The notes: a model not told the origin generated them from the letters alone. A DNA stretch of 64,000 bases from Selaginella moellendorffii (GCF_000143415.4 NW_003314363.1:434001-498000), one strand, 5' to 3'. Shown: positions 20,871-32,494, counted from the stretch's first letter. Numbers and translations: made by a program.

Positions 20871-22452
20871 AAACATCTGAGTGAAAAGGGATGAGTGCTT
20901 CTGATCATAGCAGGTTTGAAAGTACGATGGGTTTTCTTGCCGAGAATGCAAATGTGACATTTCACTGAACTTTGAAAAACATGGTTGTTGAAGCCATCCA
21001 CAAGATCCTGCTTCTGCATACGCCTGATGAGAGGGGGATTGGCATGTGCAAGTCGAGCATGCCAGAGAGAACTATCTACAGTCATACATATCTTAGGAGC
21101 ATTTGATTTTTCTCCAGAGGCTATCTCCTTCTCAAACAGGTTACATCTGGGAAAATGCAGTAATGGACAATCATTTGCAAGAACTTGACATTGATGTTTG
21201 GAGAAATTCACATCCAAACCTTCATCCGTAAGTTTGGCTATAGAAACCAGATTCTTCACTATCTTTGGAACATACCACACATTCTTCAAGAGTAGAGACT
21301 TTCTTCCCAATGGAACTCGCACATCCCCAGTTGCACGAACAGGTAAAATGCTTCCATCTCCCACACGAATGCACTTCCCTTTTGCAGCACGCAATTGCAC
21401 AAAGTTTGACCAGCTTTGCATCAGGTGTCTCTCTAAACCTGAATCGATGGTCAGTTTTTCAGAAACGTTTGGAACTACTACCTCAGATGATGCCACAAGT
21501 TCTTGTGGTTCCCCTTCCTGAGCATTTGCTGTGAGCCCTATGTTCATGCGCTGTAGCCAAGCTGCAACTGGGCAATCCTTGGAGTAGTGTCCTAGCATCC
21601 CATAGGTCCAGCATTCCTGTTTGTTCTTGCCCACAAAACAATCTCGAACTGCTGCTTCTTTCCTAGAATTCCCTGAATTCTGCTGCTGCTGCAGATTTCC
21701 CCTAAACCCGTGACCTCTACCTCGTCCTCCTCTTCTGCGGCCTCCTCTGCCTCGTGATTTCCAGCCCATAGAGCTGAATTAGTCCCTGACTGATTGCTTG
21801 ATGCATAAACATTTGATGTAGACTGTGAGATCAAAACATGGGAAGGCCTCTGATCAAAGTCCACAATCAAACCTCTCACAGCCAGCCCCAAGCGTAAAGT
21901 TTGCTCAACTTGTTCAAAGTTGAGCGACATCATGCAAACGGTAGGGACAAAAGAACTAAAAGAAGAATCTTGCATGGCCTCGCAAAGCGCTAGAACTTTC
22001 TTGCTTTCATTGAACGCCGCTAGACTACCTTCAAGCTCCATCCACAGATCTTGCATCTTGGTGAGGAACTCTTCAAAGTTCTCACCTAGATGAAAATGGG
22101 TCTCACGAATGCAAGTCTTGACCATGCTGATCTTGGAAAGGGAAAGAACAGCATACTTGTTGTGAAGATGAGCCCAGATCTCACAAGCACTCTTATGACA
22201 CAAATGCAGCATAAAGGCATTTGCAAGCTTAGAAAGAATCAATCCTTTTGCTCGAGATTCCTTCTTCTCCAACACAGCTTGTTCCCCAGGATCAATCTAT
22301 TGTCAAGCTGCTGCAATAGAGGCATGAATTGCCTCTTCATCCATGACTTCTCCTTCCACCGAAGTTGAAGCTCCCAACGCAGCAGGGGCTTGCCACGTAT
22401 GAGCATCTGCAACGATTGTTGGTGGTGAAACGATTTCCCAAAGTTCTTCCAT
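20810..22452 (-). pseudogene. copia gag, zinc knuckle and protease region (broken)
   Basis: The gag-like frame begins near 22452 with MEELWEIVSPPTIVADAHTW, has two stops around 22300, then continues through CEIWAHLHNKYAVLSLSKIS and ENFEEFLTKMQDLWMELEG. It shifts frame into an Arg/Gly-rich stretch and a zinc knuckle CWTYGMLGHYSKDC, in which the second Cys of CX2CX4HX4C is Tyr. A protease motif (TIDSGLERHL) and the GAG-pre-integrase domain (SLWHARLAHANPPLIRRMQK) follow. Confidence 0.88.
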
Positions 22453-22601
22453 CTACAGCACGTGCATCATTTTCTAAGACCAGGTGTTGAACCCTCTCCT
22501 CCCATCAAAGGCAATGACTCCCTGAAGCAAGATCAATCCAACTTTGCTGCAGCTCATGATGTGAGGCACAAAGAAAGGAGAAGAAAGAATTCAGAAACTG
22601 A

Positions 22602-22614
22602 GCTCCGATACCAA
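22602..22614 (-). promoter_or_regulatory. Primer binding site of the copia element
   Basis: The minus strand reads TTGGTATCGGAGC, close to the initiator-Met tRNA complementary site of plant copia elements (TGGTATCAGAGC). It lies 21 bp inside the repeated LTR core. Confidence 0.7.
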
Positions 22615-22635
22615 GTTTATACCAATAAACTGAAG

Positions 22636-22747
22636 CTGTATATATATACAACTTCAATCAAATTGGAAATCACTAGAGATCTGATCACAATTTGAACTGC
22701 TTCTTATATGAATTGTCTTGCTTGTCGTGTTCATCATTATTCCTACA
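22636..22747 (-). repeat. 5' LTR core of the copia element
   Basis: The minus strand starts TGTAGGAATAATGATGAACA and ends TATATATACAG. It is slightly longer than the left copy because of an internal TTCATATAAGAAGC-type insertion. Divergence between the two LTRs implies an old insertion, in line with the many stops inside the element. Confidence 0.75.
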
Positions 22748-23060
22748 GTTCATAGTTTCATTTCTTCTCTCCAAAATTACCTTTTGAGTTTACAGATCAC
22801 TGATTGTCTAGGCACCAGACCAAAGGTGGCCCAGCTTCTCACAGATGCATTTTACCTGCATGGCAAGAAGCTGCACGCAAGTGGAGCAATCAAAATTGCC
22901 GTCTCCCATTGCAGGTAGCTGGAGTGCTCAAGAGGCTGCGAAAGACTCCTCTACTCCTGCTAAGAGCCGGATGGACAACAGTGACAGTTAAGGGCTGGGC
23001 GGCAGTGGCCACAACTAGAACAAGCCCCGAATATCCGTGCTGAATCAGCATAACAGATGG
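22748..23060 (+). pseudogene. ABC1K 3'-end fragment, copy 3, right part
   Basis: Continuation of the interrupted ABC1K fragment: TTTCATTTCTTCTCTCC (former intron), then VAQLLTDAFYLHGKK-like and LKRLRKTPLLLLRAGWT. It retains GTGACAGTTAAGGGCTGGG, which copy 2 lost, so copy 2 suffered one more deletion after the duplication. Confidence 0.88.
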
Positions 23061-23735
23061 TTGATGATTGCAGACCTTGAAACCATTCTTCAAGATTTTA
23101 AGGTAGTTAGGGGGTGGTTGGGACCTCAAGAGCATAGGTTAGGTGTTTTTATTTTGTAATTTTAACATTAGTATTAGAGATGCAATGGTGGACCAAGATA
23201 AATGTTAAAAGCCTAATGTAAATGGTGGCTGATGGAGATGTAGAGATTTGAATTATCCATGAAGTTGTTTATGCCCATGCATGGCATGATAATTACTATA
23301 CATGGGCATGTTAAAGTTGAAGATGGTAATGTTCCAAATAAAACTTTTTTGGTGGATCAAACTTAAATTTTTCTAATGATGGTAGAATGTTGACTTGGTT
23401 AGTAAATGTGAAAAAAGTTCTTGGAATTCTAAATGTAAAAGATTAATAATTATTCTAATGGTTTTACATGATGTGAATTTTCAATAGTAAAATTGTTAAG
23501 GATCTATGCTAGTTTAAGGTTACTTTCCATTTACATTTTGCCCCTCAAAAATGGAATGGGAAAATTAAGGGGTAGGATGTTGAAAGGAGGAAAGATTGGG
23601 CAATTTCTAATTGTGAAAATATTGCAAAGACTTTAGCAAGGATTTAGCATATTCAATACCCATGCACAAGCACTAGTTTTGCGATAGCACGTTTCTCAAA
23701 TAATAATTTTAAAGAACCTTATTTAAGAAATCAAA
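23061..23735. other. AT-rich spacer (second segment copy)
   Basis: Colinear with 7646-8560 but shorter. The block that holds tRNA-Trp in the first copy is absent: here TTTTACATGATGTGAATTTTC runs directly into AAATTGTTAAGGATC. No gene. Confidence 0.55.
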
Positions 23736-24735
23736 TGTAGTGTAAATACACCCAAACACTTTGTCACCAAGGAAATCACACACAAGAAACTGCTACGGTT
23801 ACCTTTGTCTGTGACCTCCCCAATCTGTTGCCATGCCATCCCACGCTTTGAAAGAGCCTCCACCTCAAAGAGAGAGAGAGAGAGAGAGAGAGAACACTTC
23901 TCCATCACCTGAGAACATTCCATAGCCGGCATCAAAGCTGCCCCCTTCAACTTCTCGCTGGGCGTGTTAACATTTGGGACGGCTGCGAAGTCAGGCACCC
24001 ACACAAGCAGCCCCATTGTACACAACAAACATTTCCCAAGCTCCCATGTCATGCGTTGGGATTCAAATACCACAACCTGCATCCCTACGCATAAAAACGT
24101 GAGATTGCCATGTGTACAGCATGTCCTGCTGTCAAACAAAGACACAAAGCTGCTCTCCTTGTGGAAGTGTTTGTCGAAGTGTTTGGATAATGTTGAGACT
24201 TTCCTCCAGCCCCATTCTTTACCACTCTTCCTGTCCAGCACCAGAACCACGACCTCCCAATCCCTCGTTGCAGCGAGTAACTTAATCTCACCGCCAATTT
24301 CGAGCATGTACGGGCTAGACAAAGACGGAAGTGTGTCCATGTCCCAGGCCCACAACCACTTCGATTCGCTAAGAGCTCCCAGATCATCAATCTCCAGCAG
24401 CACAACTGCACTGTGCTGCTTACAACACCCAATTGCACTCCTTGTATGTGCAATGTGTTGGAGGAGAACGTCCAGATGGTTTGATAGGGAGGAAGTGTCC
24501 AAATCCCCACTTTGGAGTCGAACAAATATGGGTCAATTGCAATCCTGAAGAACATCGAACCTTTGTTGAATCCTTTCGGTGCCTGCATGAGGCTCCTGCA
24601 CAAGCTTGTGGAGGAGCTGCCAAATTTTATGTTGAATTTGCATGGGAGAACTCCACAAGTTTCATGGGGTGGAGACTTGCGATTATGGGAAGTGCCCTCC
24701 AAAAGCCGGACCATTCTACACTACCTTCATTCACG
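23735..24735 (-). pseudogene. Inverted F-box gene fragment, copy B
   Basis: Nearly identical to copy A, with the same missing F-box, the same frameshift after LHIQGVQ and the same 3' end (EVEALSKRGMAWQQIGEV). Differences include a shorter GA tract and small indels near 24650-24730. The two identical lesions show that a fragment, not an active gene, was duplicated. Confidence 0.88.
23871..23893. repeat. (GA)n microsatellite, short allele of the copy at 8.66 kb
   Basis: About 24 bp of AG repeats in the same place as the 58-bp tract of copy A. Confidence 0.9.
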
Positions 24736-25840
24736 ATTCAAGGATAGTCCATACAAGAAGCATCAACAAAGAAACAAAGACTTTCCCTTCCATTCCAGTA
24801 TGGACACTCACAAGCATGGAGGCAGTCGTCTGGAGAAGAAGATGATGCACTATGGTGATTTTCATTATTAAATTATTATTACATGTTTTGACTATGGTTT
24901 ACTTTATAATAGAATATTCCTACTTTTAAAAGAAAGTGTCAAAAAGTTGTCACATTAAAAAATTAACCATTAAAAAATAAACACAACACCATAAAAAGAA
25001 ATAGAAATAGAATTATTCACCTATGCCTTAAAGTTAAGATTTTCAAGTGGTGTTTTCTTCTTCTAGGAACATTGGGCTTTTTCAAAGCTTCTCTATTTAA
25101 CATCATGCTTATTTTGCAACTTCATGAGCTCATTTCTCTTTTTTATGTAGTTTTTAAATATAAAGTCATATCTAACTAAAATGTCCCTTGACACTTAGCC
25201 CATTAGCAATTACCTGTTTTAATAGTTATCAAAAGTGGCTCCTCTATTCTATCTTAATCTCACAATGACTTGTTCATTAATTATGTATTCATGAAATTTA
25301 TTTAATTGTGTAGCTATTTCTAAATATAAAGGATATATGAGTTGGTATCTACTTCATCAAAATCTTTATATATGACAATTATACATTACATTTCTAGATG
25401 TATATAAGTCATTATTAAAATTGAAATTACATCTCAATGATATAAATATTATTTACAAAAATATATTACTTTTGTGAGTGTATGGAATATGGAAATAGAA
25501 TATAGAAATGTGCATATTAATCAACCCAAAAACCCTAGTTTATATATAGGAGCGAGTAAAACCAATCTAATAGCTATAAAAATCCCACTACACTAATATT
25601 AATATATGGTATTGTAATTATACACTTGAACCTCATATCATCCCCTCAAAATGATGGAAGAAAATTAGGGTTTTTTTGTGGATGGGCTAGGATTTAGAAG
25701 AACATTAAGAGGTGACATCAATGAATTTGTAGATGGTGCTAGTTGTTCTTAATCCTTTTGCATGAAGTATTTTAGCTGTAGCATATGCACAATTTTTGGA
25801 AAATTGATTTATTAGATGTCTTACCAAAATTTATAAACTT
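24736..25840. other. AT-rich noncoding block (second segment copy)
   Basis: Colinear with about 9600-11280 but lacking several hundred bases present there (for example the portion around 9900-10400). Only shared noncoding strings are visible; no gene. Confidence 0.45.
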
Positions 25841-26760
25841 GTGGTCTAACTTGCTGTAACACCTAATATGGTCCCTTCCACTGAGCAAGGAGCCCCTTAG
25901 ACAAACCACATACCATAAGATTAAGAAAATAAATTAATACTAAATCATCCATTTTATATTTCATAAGTGGACAATAATGGGAGTTGTAGTGCTATTGTTA
26001 TCCCACTTATATATGGCTTAGGTATTCAGTAGACTCTGCTCAGATAAGTGGAAGAATGGTCATCAAATACTAATCCCTAACATCGACAATTCATGATAAG
26101 CATGAAGGTAAACTCAACTCCATTAATAATATCAGATCATGATTATATAAGAGTTTATATGATGAAGCACTAACAAAACTTTGCACCTATGTGATATATG
26201 CATACCGAAGAGACAATAAGTAACCATCCCAATTTGAATGCTAAAAGTTCACATACTTTATAATCATCCCTTTGAAGGTTCAAATGAACCATTCCACCAA
26301 ATCATTTGATTGTGGATGATAATCACTCATGAAAGTGTGGTGTATCCTTAATCGAAATGTTAAGACATAAAATATTTCAACTATAAATGCGAGATCATTA
26401 TCTAAAAGAATTTGCTCCGAACAGGAATACTAAAACACCACTTGATTAAGAAGAAAGTATTTAATAGCAATGGCATACACACTTGCAAGAGCACCAACTT
26501 CCACATAGTGACTCAAGTAATTAAAAGTACTAATGACATACTCATTGCTAACAATTGACCGTGGAAAAAGTTCTATTAGATTAAATGCCACCAACTCAAA
26601 CAAATGAGAAATTGTAAGTCTTTTTATTAGCCGGAGATGCAATGTGATATTATTTGGTATCTATATAGTTGCATTTAGTGTTAATCTCATAATATTTCCC
26701 CTTATGCTGCAAAAGGATAGTTGCAATTTCATAGCTTCTTGGTCATACATACTTGTCTAA
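25840..26760 (-). mobile_element. Ty3/gypsy integrase relic, copy B
   Basis: The minus strand reads LFPRSIVSNEYVISTFNYLS (about 26580), VEVGALASVYAIAIKYFLLN, LLDNDLAF, then HHTFMSDYHPQSNDLVEW (around 26300). This resembles the conserved end of the gypsy integrase core (YHPQ-NG-E). Upstream, around 26700-26760, a Cys-containing stretch may be the zinc-binding HHCC region. Multiple stops. It is the better-preserved partner of the 11.28-12.07 kb relic. Confidence 0.72.
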
Positions 26761-26769
26761 AATAGAAGA

Positions 26770-27364
26770 ATTATAATAGTTATGGAGAAAACATGGAATA
26801 AAGATCAAAAGCACCACCAGTTATAAATGATCATCAAGATTTATCCTCACAAAATAAAGAAGACCATCCTCAAAACAATATTGAAAATATAAATGACAAA
26901 ATAACAAATCATCAATAAATGATGCAAGATTCTTAAACCTATTGCAAAACCTTCGAATTCTAGAAGCTAGACACTATCTTTTCTTGGCTAGAGAAAATTT
27001 TTAATAAATTTCTTGAATCCTGGTGTGAATAGATTAATGGCTGGAAATTGCATGTGCATTTGACTGAAAAGCCCATTGGGTCTTTATATCTTTATTAAGA
27101 TCACCATTACTCCCTTTGACTTTATACTTATGCCTTTTTTGGAAAAGCTTGCCATGCAATTGGCCATATAATAGAATATCCACTAGTGAAGTTAAATTGT
27201 TCACTTTTTAGGGCAGCAATTGTTTATGTGCTACACAAACTTAAGCACAGTTATATTCATTAAACCTTGATTACAAACGAATTAGAGAAAAGTAACCGTT
27301 TAAATAAACAAATATCCAAGAATATATCTGAATATTCTAGAAACTCGACATTTTCCTAGGGTTT
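26770..27364. other. AT-rich spacer before the 27.4 kb gene
   Basis: No gene seen. A telo-box-like TAGGGTTTA occupies 27357-27365, and its last A is the A of the ATG of the next gene. Confidence 0.5.
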
Positions 27365-30010
27365 ATGCCAATGATAGAGTTTCTTGAGGGCGCGATCGCG
27401 TCCCCGAGGTTCCCCACCGTCGCTGTCCCAGCGGCTGCTGTGAGCCAGGCATGGAGTCGTCTACGCGCGCCTGGCCAGGAGATCGGGATTATAGAAGAAT
27501 CGCTCCGGTTGCTGGCGGAGAACAAGAAATCCTTGCATGTCGGGGAAGCGCAGGTCAGATTCTTGCTTTCTATGCTCGCCGTGGCAAGGGATGCGAGTTA
27601 TCCCAGGATATTGGGCACGGTGTGGGCTTGGGCAGCGCTGGTGATCAGCGTTTGGGTCCGGCGGTCTCTTCTTAACTCAGTTTCCACTGCCAGCGCCAGT
27701 GTTGCCGCGACGCTGGACAGTGTGGCACGGACGTACTGCGAGATTTTGCAAGACGAGGCCGTGGGCTCGTGCTCTTGTTGCCAGTCGATCCTTTTGCTAG
27801 GGGCAGTGTGCGCTACGCGAGAATGCCGCGAGGAGACGAGGAGGAGATGCCAGGCAGCGATCGTCGAAGAGCTTGGCAAAAGGAAGGAGAGAATTGCCAC
27901 ATCTTCGTCACTGCCGGAGGCCCTGGCTGGTGTTGGCTATGCGGTGATGGGCTCCTGGGAGGATTATAGTTCCGTGCCTTCTATCATGACAGGGAGCTTG
28001 ATTTTTCTCTGGACGATGCCGGTGGATCGTGAGAGTTTGGAAGATGGAGGTGGCGAGAGAAAAGATTTCCAGCCACGGCCGTCTTTAGATTCTTGCGCCA
28101 TGCTCTCGAAGCTATACGAGTTTTTAGGAGCTTGGGCGAGAGAGCAGCGGGTTTTGGAAGCTTTATGCGAACCATTGGTGAGCCGTGATTCTGGAGCTCT
28201 GCCGGAGGTCAGGAATGCGAAGGTGGCGATAGCAGCAGGCTTGCTCCGTGGATCCAGATGGCAGCCAAGCTTGCTTCCCCTGAAGAAGAGCTTGGAGTCT
28301 ATGATAGTAGCTCTAGCAAGTCAGCTGCTACAAGAGATTTGCGAGAGTGGCCGACTTACTCGCGAGCAGCTACTGCGATGCATTGAAGAGCACCGATCTT
28401 TGCCGATTTCGGACACCCAGCGGCACCAGCTGAGATGCATTGCGTTGTCGATGGTGAGTGGCAGGAAGTTTGAGGAGGCACAGCCGGAGCTTCTGCATTG
28501 TCTGGTGATCGTTCTTCTGGGAGACGTCCTCGACATCTCGCAGATTTATTCGCCACAGTCGTTGAGCATCCCCAAAATGGTCGCTGCTTTAGAGGCGCTC
28601 AAGACGCAGGCTGGCGGAGTTTTGTTCAGAGAGGTTGGATCGCTAGCACGCGCAGTTTGCGAGCATTATCGAGGAGTTAGCAGCTTTTACCAGCAGCAGA
28701 TCGAGGCTCTCTTCTGGAAGTACTCGTCGAAGCTGTACGAGAGGCACAGAGTCTTCTCAGCGGTGTTCTCCAAAGACCAGGTGCTCAAGGATGAAATGCA
28801 GAAGAGCAAAGACTTGGTCAAGGCTTTGGAGGCAGTGTTCCTGACGATAGTGCTGTTTTTCTCGAGCTCTGTGGATATGTTGCATGAGCGGGAAGAGCTG
28901 GCGGCCTATGTTCTGGATTCTTTCTCCTGCGTGGAGTTCCTCAGGCGTTTCCAAGTCGATGAGTACACCGACACTGTAAAGAAGTGTGCTCTGCTGGTTT
29001 CCGGAAGCCACAGAGCTTCATCGCAGCTTGTCGAGTTGCTCCCTTCGTACGAGCGTGTAATCTCCTGGCCTGGTACGTACCTCTACTTCCTTTCTTCGTT
29101 ATTGTTTTTTTTTCTTATGTGCTTTTTCATGCAAAGACTTGTGCAGGTAGTTCTATTCTCGAGAATCCAGATTATAGCTGGTGTCTTGACGATGTCCAGA
29201 CCAGTCGGATCCAGTTCCACTTTCGGATCCTCCCTTCGTGCGTGCAGCAGCTGGACGATAATAGCGTTGAGAGCGGCGTCGTGCCAATTCTTTTCCTGTG
29301 AGTTTGATTTTCCTGACGTTTTTTCGCTTAACTCGGAAATTTCTCAGGTATGTTTGCCATCCATCGAAACAAGCAGCGGAAGCAGCCCACCAGTTATTCG
29401 CAAGCTTTTTGTCCCGGAGGGCAGATTCAGCACGCGAAGGATCTCTGGCGGAGCAGCTTGGAGTGTTTTATATCAACAGAGCAATGGAGGTATTTTCTTT
29501 GCTCTTCCTATTTTTTCTTCTGACGCTTGAGTTGTACAGGGATATCCAGACTTCACTCCACTGGAAGGACTCGTCGCTGGAGTAGTGGAGATCGTCCGTT
29601 GCTTGCCCGCTGGAAGCGTAACCATCCGCCATTGTATCGATCAACTCGTCTCCAAAACGCAACTCTTGATTGGCCTCCTCGGCGCTGGAGCTGCTAGCGA
29701 CGAAGCCGTGGCTGCTATTCGAGCTCTGCTTCTTCACCTCCTCCTCATCGTCGACATACAGGTTCTCTTCTAAGTTTTCCAGTGCTTGACGAAGTTTCTT
29801 CAATCGCTCTTCCAGGTTCTTCCACACTTGATGCAGAAGCTCTCCAAGCTCATACTAGCGTCTCTTCCATCACCAGCCGCCCAAGAAAAAGCTTTGGAGG
29901 AAGTGTTTGCTGTTGTCTCGACTTGCGAAGATCACATACGCAAGCCAGCTTTAGTGGCGTGGCTCCAGTCCTTGTGGTTCTTACATTCACAAGCTTCCCC
30001 TAGGCTGTAA
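27365..30010 (+). CDS. Large alpha-helical conserved plant protein (ARM-repeat-like, unknown function)
   Basis: Five exons (27365-29072, 29147-29297, 29348-29489, 29540-29761, 29816-30010) give 805 aa. The product is Leu/Ala-rich and predicted helical throughout, with one hydrophobic segment near residue 505 (LEAVFLTIVLFFSSSVDML). The C-terminal third carries conserved-looking stretches: YVCHPSKQAAEAAHQLFASF, then EQLGVFYINRAMEGYP, GLVAGVVEIVRCLPAGS, and a final helical block before SQASPRL. The arrangement recalls plant proteins annotated only as ARM-repeat superfamily or obscurin-like; that resemblance is from memory and unverified. No catalytic motif is seen. Start: first ATG directly after the telo-box. 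Confidence 0.8.
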
Positions 30011-30030
30011 TCAAATCACCTTTTGGTGGG

Positions 30031-30137
30031 ATGTGGACGAGCATTAGATCGACGAAGTAGCGATGTGCCAGCCCTCCATTGCTGCAGCAGTGATCGTAGC
30101 GCCAGGAAAAGGTCATGTCGTAGGCATCCACAAACCT
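30031..30137 (-). pseudogene. Fragment of a PC-esterase/NXPE-like gene 3' end
   Basis: The minus strand encodes RFVDAYDMTFSWRYDHCC and GLAHRYFVDLMLVHI, the C-terminal active-site region of the gene at 57320-58963. Relative to that gene about 45 bp are deleted, and the sequence stops matching at about 30137. Flanking DNA up to 30.5 kb is unrelated to the parent. It is a small displaced gene fragment, lying 20 bp past the stop of the previous gene. Confidence 0.85.
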
Positions 30138-31287
30138 TGGATAGAGCAGGATCGTGGAGACGGGCAAGAGGATGACTCGGGGTCGCAACATCAACTCCAG
30201 TGGCCGGAATCTCAAGCATCTTGTCCAAAAACCATGATAATTCTTTAAAAGGATAAAGGCTACGTGGAGGGAGGCATATTTCGGGATGATTGCGGCTTGT
30301 CCACAGACTTCCTTGTATAGAGTCCGACTTATTAGCTGCGTTGTTCCCTGGAACCCAATAGTTGGGCATAAGTGATACCCTGCGTGGGCTCTCATGACCT
30401 TTATAAAGAGGAGAAGGTTGATGAATGGCGGCCCAGAATAAATTGCACAGGATCGTGGTTACATACGGGAGCACGGAGAAATGCAATCTGTAAAAGCGTA
30501 AAGAAGTCGTTGCGTGCAACAAGATCCCAACGAAACTTGCATTACATTACAACGTAACCAAAACTTTCAAACTACACTGAATAATTCTGCTAAGTCGAGA
30601 AATAAGACGCACGATTACACTTTAGAATCCATTTCATAAATTTTCGAGAGCCTGCAGCAAGTCAGACTCAAAGATTTCACCTCTCTCGCTAACTCCAAGT
30701 AGGTGACCTGCTGATAAGCTGAAAGAAAAAAAAAAGTAAATAAAGACTTTTGTGCGCGCTTCGCTTCGCTGCTGGCGGTGGTTAGCGGGACGCGAGTTTT
30801 TCATGGTGGAGATGCTCTCGTCCCTGGGTAAGTTCCCAAGCTCTCTCACTTTCCATGAAAACTCCTCTCTTCATCCATCCTGTTGAAAGAGATCTCTTCG
30901 TTTTAAAACCTGTCCCTGGAGATGTCTGGATTGCGTGATCGCAATTGAAATGTTTGTTCTTCTTACAAGTTGCTAGCCAAAAGTCTTACTTTCTCCCAGC
31001 AGTAGCAGCATCGATGCCCGGCCGCCACCACCACCGCCGCCGTCGCCACCACGGATAAAAAGATTGGTTAGGGTGTTCTCGGCAATTCGATGGTAGAGCC
31101 TACGATTCTCAGGTGGATCTAATTTACTTCCAACCAAATGTTCTTCAGCTGGAAAAGGGATTTGAGTTGACAGTGTGTAAAGGGAAGAGTGTGATTGCGC
31201 TTTGGTTCGGTGAGCATTTCTGTATTTTTGTTGGCGCCTCTGTCCTGGCAACACGATTGATTGTCTTCTCCATACAGAAGAAACTAA
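30138..31287. other. Spacer without identifiable gene
   Basis: Only short unsupported open frames. It contains a (CCA/CCG) run at about 31021-31055 and poly-A stretches. The end (about 31280) leads into the F-box pseudogene start exon. Confidence 0.4.
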
Positions 31288-32494
31288 ATGAAGGCCCTAC
31301 TTCGCTCAAGGTACGTGTTGTTGAATTTCTTTCCTTTTATCTCTAATTATTTTCTTCCCTTTGTCGGTGGAAGACCTGGGGAAGCTTACTATTGGAACTT
31401 CAGATGCATATACTATCTTGGTTACCAGTTGAAGACATAGTGCGGCTGCATTTGGTTTGCAAACAATGGGCTTCCCTGTTACATGATCCACAGTTCAAAG
31501 CATTATGGGCCCGAAACAGCCGACATACATTCTTATTGCTGCAGCAAGGAACTCACACACAACTTTTAAAACAGCGAACTCGCTACTACAGGACGATTCA
31601 CCTCAGGGTTGGAACTCTTGGCTTACACCGGAAGGTTCAGAACTATTCTTGTCGTATGCATCATCAACGAGACATCCGAGACACGTTTCTTAGTTGGGAA
31701 CCCGCTAACGCACCAATGGGTGACGACCGTACCTCCACTTAAATCTTCAGTACAGTGTCGACGGTCGTTCATGCTGATCCCGTACATGAGTGAAGGTTCG
31801 ATGTTCTTCAGGATTGCCATTGATCCCTATTTATTCGACTCCAGAGTGGGGATTTGGACACTTCCTTCCTATCAAACCATCTGGACGTACATGCTCGAAA
31901 TTGGCGGTGAGATTGGGTTACTCGCTGCAACGAGGTGGTTTTGGTGCTGGACAGGACGAGTGGTAAAGAATGGAGCTGGAGGAAAGTCTCAACATTACCC
32001 AAACACTTGCACAACTTCGTGTCTTTGTTTGACAGCAGGATATGCTGTACAAATGGCAATCTTACGTTTTAAGCGTAGGGATGCAGGTTGTCGTATTTGA
32101 TTCCCAACGCATGACATGGGAGCTGGTTGGGAAACGTTTGTTGTGTACAATGGAGCTGCTTGTTTGGGTGCCCGACTTCGCAGCCGTCCCAAATGTTAAC
32201 ACGCCCAGCAAGAAGTTGAAGCAAAGTTGTGCCAGCAAGTATTCAGAGGCCAGCTTTGGTATTAGACCTGCGGCCTGTGGAACGTTTGCAGGTGAAGAGA
32301 AGAGTTTTCTGTATATATGTGTGCTTATTGATTTCTACTTGTTGAATTTTCTAGAGGTGGAGGCTGTTTCAAAGCGTGGGATGACATGGCAACAGATTGG
32401 AGAGCTCGCCGTTGATCGGAACAAAGGTAACCGTAGCATTTACATGTGTGTGATTTCCTTGTTGACAAAGTGTTTGGGCAGGGGGTATATTTAA
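31288..32494 (+). pseudogene. F-box gene, copy 3 (multiply frameshifted)
   Basis: The start exon ATGAAGGCCCTACTTCGC (31288-31310) parallels that of copy 1. After a short intron the F-box reads LQMHILSWLPVEDIVRLHLV and CKQWASLLHDPQFKALWARN. Then several small deletions break the frame: around 31570-31610, 31650, 31880 (loss of the HSAVVLLEIDD region), 31935 and 32070. The end (VWVPDFAAVPNV, intron, EVEAVSKRGMTWQQIGEL) is conserved. It is more diverged from copies 1 and 2 than they are from each other. Confidence 0.88.

Larger units (their letters stand above)
18147..22747 (-). mobile_element. Decayed Ty1/copia LTR retrotransposon (about 4.6 kb)
   Basis: Minus-strand element with copia order gag, protease, integrase, reverse transcriptase, RNase H. 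Ends are TG...CA with a near-perfect 5-bp target duplication (GTTCG/GTTCA). A short repeat of about 100 bp is shared by both ends (18210-18306 and 22636-22747). A PBS-like TTGGTATCGGAGC (minus strand, 22602-22614) resembles an initiator-Met site, and a purine-rich tract (18307-18315, GGGGGAG on the minus strand) abuts the left LTR. Several in-frame stops, a frameshift and a damaged zinc knuckle make it non-autonomous. It inserted into the third ABC1K fragment. Confidence 0.88.
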
